From an uncultured Desulfobacteraceae bacterium (GTDB lineage: Bacteria > Desulfobacterota > Desulfobacteria > Desulfobacterales > UBA5852): a stretch of 64,000 nucleotides of DNA. Location: NCBI GenBank assembly GCA_913060875.1, contig CAJXSL010000010.1:117295-181294 (forward strand), given 5' to 3'. Below the pieces are notes generated by a model that saw only the letters and a list, made by a program, of their open reading frames with translations, was not told the origin of the DNA and did no database searches. The translations under genes were made by a program, and so were the position numbers. Below are positions 8,173 through 16,873 of the stretch, piece after piece. How positions within the stretch are numbered: position 1 is the stretch's first letter; the number at the start of each line of letters is the position of its first letter.

Positions 8173-9024
8173 ATGAATGACAAAGACACTGACAGTTTCC
8201 GCCTGGGTACTTTTGAAGAAAGTAGGGAAGTGCCTGTGGAAGAAGACCGTGAACTCGTCGACCTTCAAATACGGAAATTGCAGCGACGCTTCCGTTGGTT
8301 TCTTCTCATTGTTCTTCTGGCGGTCGGGGGGCTGTTCAGCGTTGGATATCTGGACTTGAAAAACCGATTTTCCATGCAACAGACAACCGGTACAAGGGAG
8401 ATCGAAAATATCGCCGCTGTCTTTGAAGATCGTCTCGATGAATTCCAAAAACGGTTGGATGAGCTGGAAGCTTCACTGGGCAAAAAAATGGCGGCTATGG
8501 ATCAAAAAACGGTCGTTTGGCAAAAAGATCTGGCCGGTCTGCGCCAGACTGTGGAAAAAATTGACTTGAGCGGTGCCGTAAAGAAAGAGCAGAAGGCCGT
8601 TCTCCAATCCGTTCGCAAAGAAATCGAACCGATGGAACAGAACATCCAGGCCCTAAAATCCAACCTGACGGATTTGGAGAAAAAAATCACTGCCCAAATG
8701 GCCCCTCTATCTGAATCCCTGGCACGCAATTCCAAAGAGGTGCAAACCCTGCAAAAACGTATCGGACCGGCCTTCGGAGAAATCGTCAACAAAGATCAAA
8801 TGGACCTCGAACTGCTCAAAATCAAAAAAGCTTATCGCCAAAATCTCGCGGCCGAAGTCTCCGGTCTCGAAAAACAGCTCCGTCTCCTTGTCGAACGCCT
8901 GGAGCGGCTGGAAGCCAAACCGGCACCTAAAGCCGCCGTGCCGGCCGGCCCACCCCCTGCTCAACCCGTGCCATCAAGTAATGCCGCCGGCGCCACGGGT
9001 ATCGACGAGCAAAATCTTCCCTGA
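8173..9024 (+). CDS. Single-pass membrane protein with periplasmic coiled coil, function unknown
   Basis: 283 aa. An acidic/charged cytoplasmic N-terminus (1-45) leads to one transmembrane helix (about residues 46-64, FLLIVLLAVGGLFSVGYL). About 180 residues of heptad-rich coiled coil with many Glu/Gln/Lys/Leu follow, then an Ala/Pro-rich tail. It has no cysteine-based or enzymatic motif. The start ATG 8173, 5 bases after the guaA stop, is preferred over an in-frame GTG inside guaA. It converges on the CheX-CheX-FliN gene with a 6-base gap. A structural or scaffold role is possible but not shown. Confidence 0.7.
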   Translation: MNDKDTDSFRLGTFEESREVPVEEDRELVDLQIRKLQRRFRWFLLIVLLAVGGLFSVGYLDLKNRFSMQQTTGTREIENIAAVFEDRLDEFQKRLDELEASLGKKMAAMDQKTVVWQKDLAGLRQTVEKIDLSGAVKKEQKAVLQSVRKEIEPMEQNIQALKSNLTDLEKKITAQMAPLSESLARNSKEVQTLQKRIGPAFGEIVNKDQMDLELLKIKKAYRQNLAAEVSGLEKQLRLLVERLERLEAKPAPKAAVPAGPPPAQPVPSSNAAGATGIDEQNLP

Positions 9025-9030
9025 TTCTCA

Positions 9031-10698
9031 TTATCCGATCAAATGCCCCACTCTGTCACCGGCACCAATGATTTCCTTGATGCGTATGCCGTATTTGTCA
9101 TTTTCCACCAGGACCTCCCCTTTGGCAATCAGGCGATTGTTGGCCAGGATGTCCAGGCTCTCCCCCTCAAGATTGGACAGTACGATAGCTGAACCTCTGC
9201 CGACTCCCAGAATATCCTTGATGTTCATTTTGGTTCGGCCCAGTTCCACACTGATATGGACAGGGATATCTTTAATAAAATTTACATTCTCCGGATAGTT
9301 TGGTCCTGCTGACGTCTGACTTGCGGTCGCTTCGGGTGGGTCGGGCATCGAAGAAGCAACCGGCCCGTCTTCAGGTTTGGACGCCGCATCAGGGGCTCCT
9401 TGCGGTGCACTTTCAACCGGCGCAGTTGTCGGTTTCTCTTCGTTATGGGCGGCCGCTAAAAGCGACTGGATCGCATCGTCATCCAGCGTTTGATTTCCAT
9501 TGTCGCTATCAGACGGTGGCGCCCCCTCGGCACTGTCGTTATTGGCGGCGGCAATCATCGCCTGGATGGCATCATCATCGAGCGGCTGCGATTCGTTTGG
9601 TTCCTGTGCCAGGGGCTGATTTGCCGTCTGGACCGGTTCCGGTTCGTCGATCTTGACGCAAACCTCAACCAGGATGTCATGATCGTTTAATTTGAACGCA
9701 AAACGTTCATAGCGGTCCATGTTCAGGATTTCAATCTGGAAATCCAGGCCCACCGTTAGGGACGGCGTGGATATCTTACAATCCAATCCGGTATCGCAAA
9801 ATGCGGCTTTCAGATTGCCGCCGAGAATATTGGTCATCTCGCCGATTACATCTTTGACCGTGTCGATATCCTGGATCTCCTCCAGGTTCTGGCCCAGCAT
9901 ACCGGCGGTGATCATACGGGCAAACGTCTGGGATACCTGAAACTGGATGCTGCCGTGCACCCCGCCTGTGAAGTCCAGCGCCCCCATCACGCGGAAATCT
10001 TCCAATTTCTGAAATGGATCACGGTCAGCCAGATCGACATCCATAGAGAGCATGGTATCGAAAAGCTCGATGATGGAGTCCCCCACTGATGAAATAATAT
10101 CCAGTCGCTGGAATTTGGAGATATCGATTTTTTTGAGTTTCAGAATGGAGTGCAGGTCCGCCTCATCCTCCATGACGAATTTGACGGCGACTTCCACCAG
10201 AATGGTTTCATCTTCATAAGAGAATGCGAACTGTTCGTAGCGCTCCATATTCAGGGTCTGCACCTGGAAATTGCTGCCCGTGGTGATGGACGGGGTCGAG
10301 ATTTCGCAGGTTAGGCCGGCATCACAAAAATTGGATTTCAATCCGCCGGCCGTGATATTGCAGACTTCTCGCAGGACATCCTTTATTTCCTCGTCGGTTT
10401 CGATTTCATCGACGTCCATCCCCAGCATGCCGGCGGCCATTTTGCGTGCCATCATTTGGCTAACCCGAAGATTGACGCTGCCCTGTACCTTGCCGGCCAG
10501 GCTGACGATACCGACGAGAATCTTGTCTTCTTTTTCGGTGATGGCCGAAGCATCCTCGCAGGACTGGAGATCCATGGACAACATGGTGTCGAACAAATCA
10601 ACGACGGATTCGCGGACGGCTAAAATAATATCCCTGTTTGGGTCCTGTGACATGCAAGCACCACTTTCCGTTTCGGTTCCACACAATGGATCGGTCAT
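9031..10698 (-). CDS. CheX-CheX-FliN fusion: CheY-P phosphatase/flagellar switch-like protein
   Basis: 555 aa. It has two tandem CheX/CheC-type domains (about 22-178 and 196-352), each with the phosphatase pair ExxN (E111/N114 in EVCN; E287/N290 in EMTN). A Pro/Asp/Ala-rich linker (353-468) follows, then a C-terminal SpoA/FliN domain (about 470-552, LVENDKYGIRIKEII). The linker repeats LDDDAIQxxxAA at 373-384 and 405-416, resembling the CheY-binding N-terminus of FliM. The architecture recalls Bacillus FliY but with doubled phosphatase domains. ATG 10698 is kept because it overlaps (ATGA) the stop of a small upstream ORF. ATG 10653 is an alternative with GGAAAG upstream. A standard FliN is encoded separately at 37.1 kb. 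Confidence 0.85.
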   Translation of the reverse strand: MTDPLCGTETESGACMSQDPNRDIILAVRESVVDLFDTMLSMDLQSCEDASAITEKEDKILVGIVSLAGKVQGSVNLRVSQMMARKMAAGMLGMDVDEIETDEEIKDVLREVCNITAGGLKSNFCDAGLTCEISTPSITTGSNFQVQTLNMERYEQFAFSYEDETILVEVAVKFVMEDEADLHSILKLKKIDISKFQRLDIISSVGDSIIELFDTMLSMDVDLADRDPFQKLEDFRVMGALDFTGGVHGSIQFQVSQTFARMITAGMLGQNLEEIQDIDTVKDVIGEMTNILGGNLKAAFCDTGLDCKISTPSLTVGLDFQIEILNMDRYERFAFKLNDHDILVEVCVKIDEPEPVQTANQPLAQEPNESQPLDDDAIQAMIAAANNDSAEGAPPSDSDNGNQTLDDDAIQSLLAAAHNEEKPTTAPVESAPQGAPDAASKPEDGPVASSMPDPPEATASQTSAGPNYPENVNFIKDIPVHISVELGRTKMNIKDILGVGRGSAIVLSNLEGESLDILANNRLIAKGEVLVENDKYGIRIKEIIGAGDRVGHLIG

Positions 10699-10817
10699 AA
10701 CCGGTTGAGGATCGGTTTGACGAAAACTATCAGAAAAGAAGAAAGCAAAAAGAGTGCCACGGCCTCATACCAACGCAACCAATAGAATATACGTTTATTA
10801 TTTATCGTTGGCGGCAT
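10695..10817 (-). CDS. Small single-pass membrane protein (40 aa), unknown
   Basis: Reads MPPTINNKRIFYWLRW and then a strongly hydrophobic helix VALFLLSSFLIVFV with a short basic tail. Its TGA overlaps the ATG of the FliN-fusion gene as ATGA, the usual sign of translational coupling. The charged N-terminus plus transmembrane segment look like a real small membrane protein, but I recognise no family. Its own ribosome-binding site is weak. An in-frame start at 10907 would overlap the preceding small gene and add a basic stretch with no obvious membrane or domain character. Confidence 0.5.
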   Translation of the reverse strand: MPPTINNKRIFYWLRWYEAVALFLLSSFLIVFVKPILNRL

Positions 10818-10864
10818 GTCGCCATTTTTTTTAGGACCAGGGGCCGGCGAAATTTTGACAGCTG

Positions 10865-11071
10865 TCAGAAATGACAACAATTGGAGGCGGGAGCATAATG
10901 AAGACATTCCACCCCGGGGGTACTGCGCAGCACTTCAAGGCAGGGTGGGCGTCGGCTTTTAAACCCCATGGCGCGGCACCCATAGGGATGTTTTGGTTCC
11001 CAGGTTACGTAAAAATGGCGGCAACCGCGACAGCTTGTGCGGCGGTGATGATGTTTCCTTGGTGTATGCAT
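10865..11071 (-). CDS. Small Cys-rich conserved-type protein, unknown
   Basis: 68 aa with CRGCRHFYVTWEP, YGCRAMGFKSR and a later Cys pair before LHYAP. The CxxC plus later Cys spacing suggests a small zinc-ribbon or metal-binding fold. From memory, similar 60-80 aa proteins with HxYVTWxxxxPYGCxAxGFKS occur widely in deltaproteobacteria and are sometimes auto-labelled uracil-DNA glycosylase. I cannot verify this here. ATG 11071 gives the minimal protein; GTG 11128 in frame adds 19 hydrophobic residues. Neither has a good Shine-Dalgarno. It lies between the gene ending at 11151 and the 40-aa membrane ORF, all on the minus strand. Confidence 0.6.
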   Translation of the reverse strand: MHTPRKHHHRRTSCRGCRHFYVTWEPKHPYGCRAMGFKSRRPPCLEVLRSTPGVECLHYAPASNCCHF

Positions 11072-11150
11072 GAGCGTTAACCAAATAATGACCAGAAATC
11101 TGGGAAAACCTGTTCGGAACACGGACACGGTATCTTGATGCGTACATTCG

Positions 11151-11621
11151 TCAGGGGCGAACCCGAAGTTCGATACCCACCCGGTTCAGCATTTCCCAGG
11201 ACCGGTAATAATCTTCGTCACGTCGCTGGGACGAGGCCACTACGATGGCCTGTATGACCTCATCACTGATTCCGGATTGCTTCAGTTCAATCAGATCCTG
11301 TACGGATGACATGTTGAGCGGCTTAATTGCCCGGCCATAGATAATCGGCTGGGACTGACGCATAAACGAGCGTTCGGTCACTAGAACTTCGATGGTGTCG
11401 TCCGCCATCCCGGCTTTTTTGAGTTGGATGAGCTCTTCGACCGTAAAAGCCGCCGTTTCGATCACTTTTTCGCGGGCGACCGCCTGAATTACCCCATCAC
11501 TGAATCCGGCCTCCTTGAGGGCTACCAAAGCACTGGCCGGCATGGCCCGCATCTCATCATAGCCGTCGGCAAAAAAAATCAACAGGCAGATCAGCACCGT
11601 TTTTAGGATGCGTGCGTTCAT
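11151..11621 (-). CDS. Exported protein with three short helical repeats, unknown
   Basis: 156 aa. The N-terminus (RILKTVLICLLIFFADG) looks like a signal peptide. The body repeats one motif three times: LVALKEAGFSDGVIQAV (about 33-49), LIQLKKAGMADDTIEVLV (about 64-81) and LIELKQSGISDEVIQAIV (about 110-127). This LxxLKxxGxSDxxIxxxV pattern is like SHOCT-type short helical-hairpin motifs. The start ATG 11621 sits one base after the flgL stop, so it is the last gene of the flgK-flgL transcript. A periplasmic or surface role linked to the flagellum is inferred from position only. Confidence 0.65.
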   Translation of the reverse strand: MNARILKTVLICLLIFFADGYDEMRAMPASALVALKEAGFSDGVIQAVAREKVIETAAFTVEELIQLKKAGMADDTIEVLVTERSFMRQSQPIIYGRAIKPLNMSSVQDLIELKQSGISDEVIQAIVVASSQRRDEDYYRSWEMLNRVGIELRVRP

Positions 11622-11622
11622 T

Positions 11623-12492
11623 TTAGTTTAGGAAATTCATAAGGGTCGGTTGGATAATCTTGGCCGCTGCGTTAAGGGACATCTCATAGGCCAGTTCCTG
11701 GTTGTTGAAATCAATGATAGTTTCTTCGATATTGGCTTTTTCGGTGTTGTCCAGCATTTCCTCGAAGGTAAGTTTCAGCTTGGCCGTCTGCTGCTCCACC
11801 AGTTCGAGCTGTTGATATTTAGCCCCGCTTTCGGCACGAACCATCTGGATCTGGCCCTGGGCCTGTTCGAACCGGTCGATCTGGTCATGGATCAGCGTGG
11901 TATCGTCCGTCTGCAAACCAACGATCAGCTGATCCAGGGCGTCAAAAACATCTTCAGCCCCCTGGAAGATGCGGCTTCCATCCGCCTCAACCTGTATCTC
12001 CATATTGTCGGCAGACATGACGCTGTAGTAGCCATTATCCCCGTTGTAAGTCCCACCTGAAGCAAAGGGCGGTGTCAACGTCTGGAAGCCGGAAAAAACA
12101 TAAACACCGCCCATTTTCGAATTGGACAGTTGCAGGACCTGGTCCCGGATATTCTGGACACTGGTGATGGCCGCCTCGCGATCCATGGAATCGGATCCCG
12201 ACTGGTTGACGGCCCAATTCTTGGCATCCACGATCAGATCTTCCACCCCCTCCAAGGTGGTTTCGATGAATTCGATACGATTTTTGGCATTCTGGATGTT
12301 GCGATCATACTGGTCTAACGATGTAAGGGTTTTGCGGTAGTCCAGTACCTTACCATATCCCAGGGGATCGTCGGAAGGCCGATTGATGCGCAAACCCGAA
12401 GACATGGTTTCCTGTTTACGGGCCAGGTTTTCGGCCTGCCGAAACAGATTGCGTTTGACCGTTGCCGTCATCATGCTGTTTGTGACGCGCAT
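11623..12492 (-). CDS. flgL: Flagellar hook-associated protein 3 (FlgL)
   Basis: 289 aa. Junction protein between hook and filament, exported by the flagellar type III system. The N-terminus MRVTNSMMTATVKRNLF and LARKQETMSSGLRINRPSDDP match the flagellin/FlgL D0-D1 helix. The C-terminus ELAYEMSLNAAAKIIQPTLMNFL is the matching C-terminal helix. Length is typical. AGGAGGATGAC precedes the ATG. It follows flgK by 78 bases and belongs to the late class through the transcript starting at flgM. Confidence 0.93.
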   Translation of the reverse strand: MRVTNSMMTATVKRNLFRQAENLARKQETMSSGLRINRPSDDPLGYGKVLDYRKTLTSLDQYDRNIQNAKNRIEFIETTLEGVEDLIVDAKNWAVNQSGSDSMDREAAITSVQNIRDQVLQLSNSKMGGVYVFSGFQTLTPPFASGGTYNGDNGYYSVMSADNMEIQVEADGSRIFQGAEDVFDALDQLIVGLQTDDTTLIHDQIDRFEQAQGQIQMVRAESGAKYQQLELVEQQTAKLKLTFEEMLDNTEKANIEETIIDFNNQELAYEMSLNAAAKIIQPTLMNFLN

Positions 12493-12570
12493 GTCATCCT
12501 CCTATTAAAAGCAGTGGGCTTCTCCCGCCGCAAGGGTCGCCCAATGGCCCGGAAAATGGGCGGGCGGTTG

Positions 12571-13980
12571 CTACACCATATTCAATACCGTGTTGAGCAT
12601 ATCATCCACAGTGGTAATCAGTTTCGCCGCCGCTTCATAGGCGTGCTGAAATTTGACCAGATTGACCATTTCTTCATCCAGGGAAACCCCCGAAACGGAT
12701 TCCCGATAATTTTCCAAGTGGGTCATCATGGCGCTTTCATATTCCTGGTTGGCGGACGCGTTGCTGACATCGTTGCCCACACTGCTGGCCAGGGCACTGT
12801 AGTAGTTGTCGAAAGTCGTACTGCCGCTGTTCATGATCAACTGGTTTTGCAATTCGGCAATGGCCACGGCGTTGCGGTTGTCGCCGGGAACGGTTGCCGC
12901 TGTTGCTGCGGCGGCGATGAGGTTGACGTCTGCGGCCACGGCCGGGTCCAGCGCCATGGTAGCGGCCGTACTGCCCGTAAAAAAGGCCTGCCCGGTGGTT
13001 GGCAGCCCGGTAGCGGGATCAATGGTCATGCCATAGCCGCTTTGGTGCATGGTATTGACCTCGCCGATGATGGCATTGGCCAAGGCATCCAATTCGTCAA
13101 GATACCCTTGGGCATAGCCATCCCGCACGTCCAGCCAGCCTTTCAGTTCACCGCCGCCGATATCCGCGGTAATGTCAATGGTCGTGCCACTCCGATCCGT
13201 CCAGACCACATTCTGCAGACCATTGGCGTTGACTTGGGTGGAGAGCTCGTAGGCATAGGGGCTCTGCACTAGGGCCGTGCCGTTGCCCGTCAAAACAGTG
13301 ACTTGCCCCTGCTCGTTCTCATACGTATCGATTTCAATGAGTCCGGACAGTTCCTTGAGCAATTGGTCGCGCTGGTCACGGTAGTCGTTGGAATTCTGCC
13401 CGGCAATTTCGACCTGGCTGATTTTCTCGTTCAAATCGACAATCCGCCCTGTCAGTCCGTTGATTTCATCCAGCGTTCCGGCGATGGTGTTATCGTAATC
13501 CATTTGGATCTGCTGCAGATTCTCCGACATGGTGTTGAACGTGCGTGCCAGGGTTTCGCTGGCCGAACGCAATACCGTGCGTTCCGGATAGCCGGCCGGA
13601 TTGTTCGCCAAATCCTGCCAGGCCGACCAGAAAGCCCCCATGGCCTGCTCCAGTCCGACCCCGGAACTCTCGTTGAAGATCAGCTCGATGCGTGACAAAC
13701 CGCTTTCCGTGGCTTCCCATTGCCCCAGCTTGGCGTTTTCACCATTGATCTGCCCCCCGATAAATCCATCGTAAATCCTCTGGATTTCAGCGGCTTTGAC
13801 GCCCGTGCCCATCTGGCCCGGTTCAAAATTGATGGGCGCGCTGGGTTCCATAACGACACGTTGCCGGGAATAGCCCGGTGTGTTGACGTTGGCAATGTTT
13901 TGACCGGTCACGTCAATGGCTTTTTGCTGGGTCAGCAGGGATCGGCTGGCCGTGCTCAATATCCCATAGATGTCAGGCAT
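12571..13980 (-). CDS. flgK: Flagellar hook-associated protein 1 (FlgK)
   Basis: 469 aa, within the family range. Forms the first hook-filament junction layer. The N-terminus (GILSTASRSLLTQQKAIDVTGQNIANVNTPGYSRQR) carries the flagellar rod/hook-family signature; the ANVNTPGYS core is diagnostic. The C-terminus VSLDEEMVNLVKFQHAYEAAAKLI is the conserved rod/hook C-terminal motif. AAGGTGGTG precedes the start. It lies 28 bases downstream of cheB, so the junction genes follow directly on the chemotaxis genes. Confidence 0.94.
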   Translation of the reverse strand: MPDIYGILSTASRSLLTQQKAIDVTGQNIANVNTPGYSRQRVVMEPSAPINFEPGQMGTGVKAAEIQRIYDGFIGGQINGENAKLGQWEATESGLSRIELIFNESSGVGLEQAMGAFWSAWQDLANNPAGYPERTVLRSASETLARTFNTMSENLQQIQMDYDNTIAGTLDEINGLTGRIVDLNEKISQVEIAGQNSNDYRDQRDQLLKELSGLIEIDTYENEQGQVTVLTGNGTALVQSPYAYELSTQVNANGLQNVVWTDRSGTTIDITADIGGGELKGWLDVRDGYAQGYLDELDALANAIIGEVNTMHQSGYGMTIDPATGLPTTGQAFFTGSTAATMALDPAVAADVNLIAAAATAATVPGDNRNAVAIAELQNQLIMNSGSTTFDNYYSALASSVGNDVSNASANQEYESAMMTHLENYRESVSGVSLDEEMVNLVKFQHAYEAAAKLITTVDDMLNTVLNMV

Positions 13981-14008
13981 AATTCACCACCTTGCGGGTG
14001 TCCTTTTT

Positions 14009-15058
14009 CTACGTGTTCCCATTGCGTGCCAATGCATTGAAAATGGCTTTGGGTATTTTTGAAAGAGGCTGGATTTCGTCGACGCCTCCCAGCTTGATAG
14101 CCTCTTTGGGCATACCGAAAACAACACAACTTTTTTCATCTTGTGAAATGTTGTAGGCCCCATTCTTCTGCATGGCCAGCATGCCCTTGGCCCCGTCAGC
14201 CCCCATCCCGGTCAAGATAACGCCCACGGCATTCCGTCCGGCATGCTTGGCCACCGATTGAAACATGACATCCACACTGGGCCTTTGATAATGGACGCGC
14301 GGGCCTCCCTTGATGTTCACGAGGTAGTTGCCGCCGCTGCGCTGGAGCACCATGTGCTGGTTCCCGGGGGCGATCAGGGCCACACCGGGAACGACATGGT
14401 CCTTGTCTTTGGCTTCCCGGACTTCCATCGGACAAAAGCTGTCCAACCTCTCGGCAAAGGTCTGGGTGAAGGTTTCCGGCATATGCTGAACGATGATCGT
14501 TCCAGGTGACCCCGCCGGCATCTGCCGTAGAACCGCCTCGATGGCTTTGGTTCCGCCGGTCGAGGCGCCGATGGCAATGATCTGATGGGTCGTTCTGGTC
14601 AACAAGCCGCTGTTGATATCAATTTTTTCCCGCGGTCCGTCCGCTTTTTTGGCCGGCAATGCACTTACCCGGGCCTTGGCCGCAGCCCGGATGGACTGCA
14701 CCAGTTGGCGGGAGATGTCCTGGGTGGAGTACGCCGAACCGCTCTTGCACAAAACGTCCACAGCGCCGAGATCCAGGGCCTTGATGGCCGTTTCACTGTT
14801 CCGCGGGGTGAGTGAACTCAGGACGATCACGGGGAGGGGGTAATGTCGCATGAGTTTGGCCAAAAAGGACAACCCGTCCATGCGGGGCATTTCCAGATCC
14901 AGCGTAACGACATCCGGTTTCAACTTGACGATTTTGTCCCTGGCGACATAAGGGTCAACGGCTGTGCCCACGATATCGATATCTTCATAACGCGACAGTT
15001 CATCGCTCAATATTTTTCGCACAACAGCGGAATCGTCTACAATCAGCACTTTAATCAT
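14009..15058 (-). CDS. cheB: Chemotaxis methylesterase CheB
   Basis: 349 aa. Removes methyl groups from (and deamidates) chemoreceptors in adaptation. The N-terminal receiver has Asp9-Asp and phospho-acceptor Asp54 (TLDLEMP). The C-terminal esterase has the triad Ser166 (GASTGG), His192 (QHMPETFT) and Asp288 (TGMGADG). It pairs functionally with cheR and cheD in the same operon. No chemoreceptor is encoded in the window, so the targets lie elsewhere. Confidence 0.95.
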   Translation of the reverse strand: MIKVLIVDDSAVVRKILSDELSRYEDIDIVGTAVDPYVARDKIVKLKPDVVTLDLEMPRMDGLSFLAKLMRHYPLPVIVLSSLTPRNSETAIKALDLGAVDVLCKSGSAYSTQDISRQLVQSIRAAAKARVSALPAKKADGPREKIDINSGLLTRTTHQIIAIGASTGGTKAIEAVLRQMPAGSPGTIIVQHMPETFTQTFAERLDSFCPMEVREAKDKDHVVPGVALIAPGNQHMVLQRSGGNYLVNIKGGPRVHYQRPSVDVMFQSVAKHAGRNAVGVILTGMGADGAKGMLAMQKNGAYNISQDEKSCVVFGMPKEAIKLGGVDEIQPLSKIPKAIFNALARNGNT

Positions 15059-15107
15059 TGCTATTCTCTTATGCCCGGTCGTGAACCCTAGAACTTCATT
15101 TCATCCG

Positions 15108-15590
15108 TCAGCCACTGTTTTCCGTCCGTAAATACAATTGACATTCGCCGTCATCCAAACTCAGCAAGGCCGAGGCACACCCCTGTGGGGCATTCAGGTA
15201 TTCCTTCACCAGACCCCTGGCGGCATCAGCGTCAATAATCTCCGGGGCCTGGATGTCGAAAACCGCATCGACGCCGCCAATGCGGGGCAGCAGGTTCCCG
15301 CAGATAACGTTCAAAGCCTCCCGCAGTGCATCCAGTTGCTGGTCTTCGGGAGGTGCATCGTCTTCGTCCAAGCCCAGCATATTGGAAGCCAGTTCGGGAA
15401 GCGCCGCCGTGGATATGTTCAGGAGGAGTTCTCCCTGCTGCGGTCCGTTGAAGGCAACACGACACCCCGTGGTGGTTTCCTTCCAGATAGCCTCGGGATC
15501 CATTTCATCCGGGTAACTGAAGATGAACGCCAATTGCTCCAGCGTCTCGCCGGCAATTTCCCTCAGTAATTCAGAATGTTCCTGCGTCAT
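15108..15590 (-). CDS. CheX/CheC-like CheY-P phosphatase domain protein
   Basis: 160 aa single-domain protein. The motif REALNVICGNLL has the ExxN pair that in CheX/CheC positions water for CheY-P dephosphorylation, and IQAPEIID matches the later conserved part. Start ATG 15590 has AGGAGAAAG upstream and lies inside the end of the cheY gene (20-base overlap), suggesting coupled expression of regulator and phosphatase. An upstream in-frame start at 15698 would overlap cheY by 128 bases and is rejected. The locus thus has three CheX-type domains counting the fusion at 9.0 kb. Confidence 0.8.
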   Translation of the reverse strand: MTQEHSELLREIAGETLEQLAFIFSYPDEMDPEAIWKETTTGCRVAFNGPQQGELLLNISTAALPELASNMLGLDEDDAPPEDQQLDALREALNVICGNLLPRIGGVDAVFDIQAPEIIDADAARGLVKEYLNAPQGCASALLSLDDGECQLYLRTENSG

Positions 15591-15987
15591 CGCTTTCTCC
15601 TGTTTCCGTGGGGCCGATGCCTGTAAGCGCATGGATAGAATCTCTAATGATTTCAGGGGTAAAAGGTTTGTGGATAAATTTAACCCCCTTACGTTCAAGT
15701 CGCTCGATGCGTGTGGCGCTGCCCTCGGTGGATATGACGATAGTGGGCAGATCGGATAATTCCGGGTCGGCTTTCATCTGGTCGATCATTTCCTCGCCAT
15801 TCATCACCGGCATGTTGATATCGGCGACAACCAGGTCGACCCAGTTGCCCCTGGCGGCATCCAGCCCCTCCTGTCCGTTGCCGGCCTGATAGATATCCCC
15901 AAGATCCAGTCCGCTCATTCGGATGGTTTTGATAATCATCGCCCTCATGACGCTGCTGTCATCGACGATTAAGACATTGAGTGGCAT
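15571..15987 (-). CDS. cheY: Response regulator, CheY-like
   Basis: 138 aa single receiver domain. Acidic pair Asp9-Asp10 (IVDDSSVMR), phospho-acceptor Asp56 (VADINMP), Thr/Ser switch (VISTEGS) and Lys in IHKPFTPE are all present. Sitting between cheA/cheR/cheD and a CheX-type phosphatase, it is most likely the regulator that binds the switch proteins FliM and the FliN fusion. The last ~10 residues extend slightly beyond a minimal CheY. Confidence 0.88.
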   Translation of the reverse strand: MPLNVLIVDDSSVMRAMIIKTIRMSGLDLGDIYQAGNGQEGLDAARGNWVDLVVADINMPVMNGEEMIDQMKADPELSDLPTIVISTEGSATRIERLERKGVKFIHKPFTPEIIRDSIHALTGIGPTETGESDDAGTF

Positions 15988-16021
15988 ACGGTTTCCCCAT
16001 TCAGCTAATTAAATTGTATGG

Positions 16022-16873
16022 TTAATCGGCAGAAAACACATCGGACAGATCCTCCACCCACTGCAATGTCTGGCTGGCGACCTGTTCCAGATGAAAAGGT
16101 TTTATTCCCAATCGACGTGTGACCAATGGCGACGGTTCGTATTGCAGCCCTTCCCTGCCGACGCCAATTCCCATCATCAGGCAAAGGACATTGGCCACAT
16201 GAACGATATCCGTCATTTGGTTTGGTTTATCCGCTCCGTCCGGATCGTGGTGCCAGCGCACCGCGTGCACCAGATCGTCCGGAAGAGACCATTGCGCCAG
16301 GATCCGGGCCCCGATTTCAGCATGATCAATGCCGAGTACTTCTTTTTCGGCGACTTCAAAGGAAACGTCCTTGCCGGCGGCCGCATCGATAGCCGCCATA
16401 TCATCCTGGATAAACTGACCCAGAACCAATTTGCCGACATCATGCACCAGGGCAGCGGTAAAAACATCTTCCGAACTTGTCAGCTGCATCTCGCGACACA
16501 AGCCTTCCGCCGCCACGGAAACGGCGATGGAATGCCGCCAAAGCTCACCCGGCGGCAAATCGTATCCGGGGATCGCGCCATCCATGACGGCATTGACACA
16601 GGACGCCATCACCAGTTGTTTGACCTTTTTCATGCCCAGCAGCATGACCGCCCGTTTCACGGACCCTACTTTGTTTGGCAAACCAACGTAAGCGGAATTG
16701 GTCAACTTGAGCACATTGGCGGTCATTCCCGGATCCAGGCGCAGAATATCTTCGATTTCCTGGACCGATGCTTCCGCATTCTCCAGTAAGGCTAATAGCT
16801 TGACAGCCGAACCGGGGATACTCGGTAGCGCTTCCACCTTGGCCATAATTTTTTCAACACAAGTGGCTTTCAT
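16022..16873 (-). CDS. HDOD-domain protein in chemotaxis operon
   Basis: 283 aa. The HDOD fold is visible from LPSIPGSAVKLLALLEN through VLKLTNSAYVGLP, ALVHDVGKLVLGQF and DHAEIGARILAQWSLPDDL to AVRWHHDP. HDOD domains are HD-like helical signalling modules that usually lack hydrolase activity. Its ATG overlaps the cheD stop (ATGA). Such genes often accompany chemotaxis or c-di-GMP operons, but the function here is unknown. Confidence 0.85.
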   Translation of the reverse strand: MKATCVEKIMAKVEALPSIPGSAVKLLALLENAEASVQEIEDILRLDPGMTANVLKLTNSAYVGLPNKVGSVKRAVMLLGMKKVKQLVMASCVNAVMDGAIPGYDLPPGELWRHSIAVSVAAEGLCREMQLTSSEDVFTAALVHDVGKLVLGQFIQDDMAAIDAAAGKDVSFEVAEKEVLGIDHAEIGARILAQWSLPDDLVHAVRWHHDPDGADKPNQMTDIVHVANVLCLMMGIGVGREGLQYEPSPLVTRRLGIKPFHLEQVASQTLQWVEDLSDVFSAD

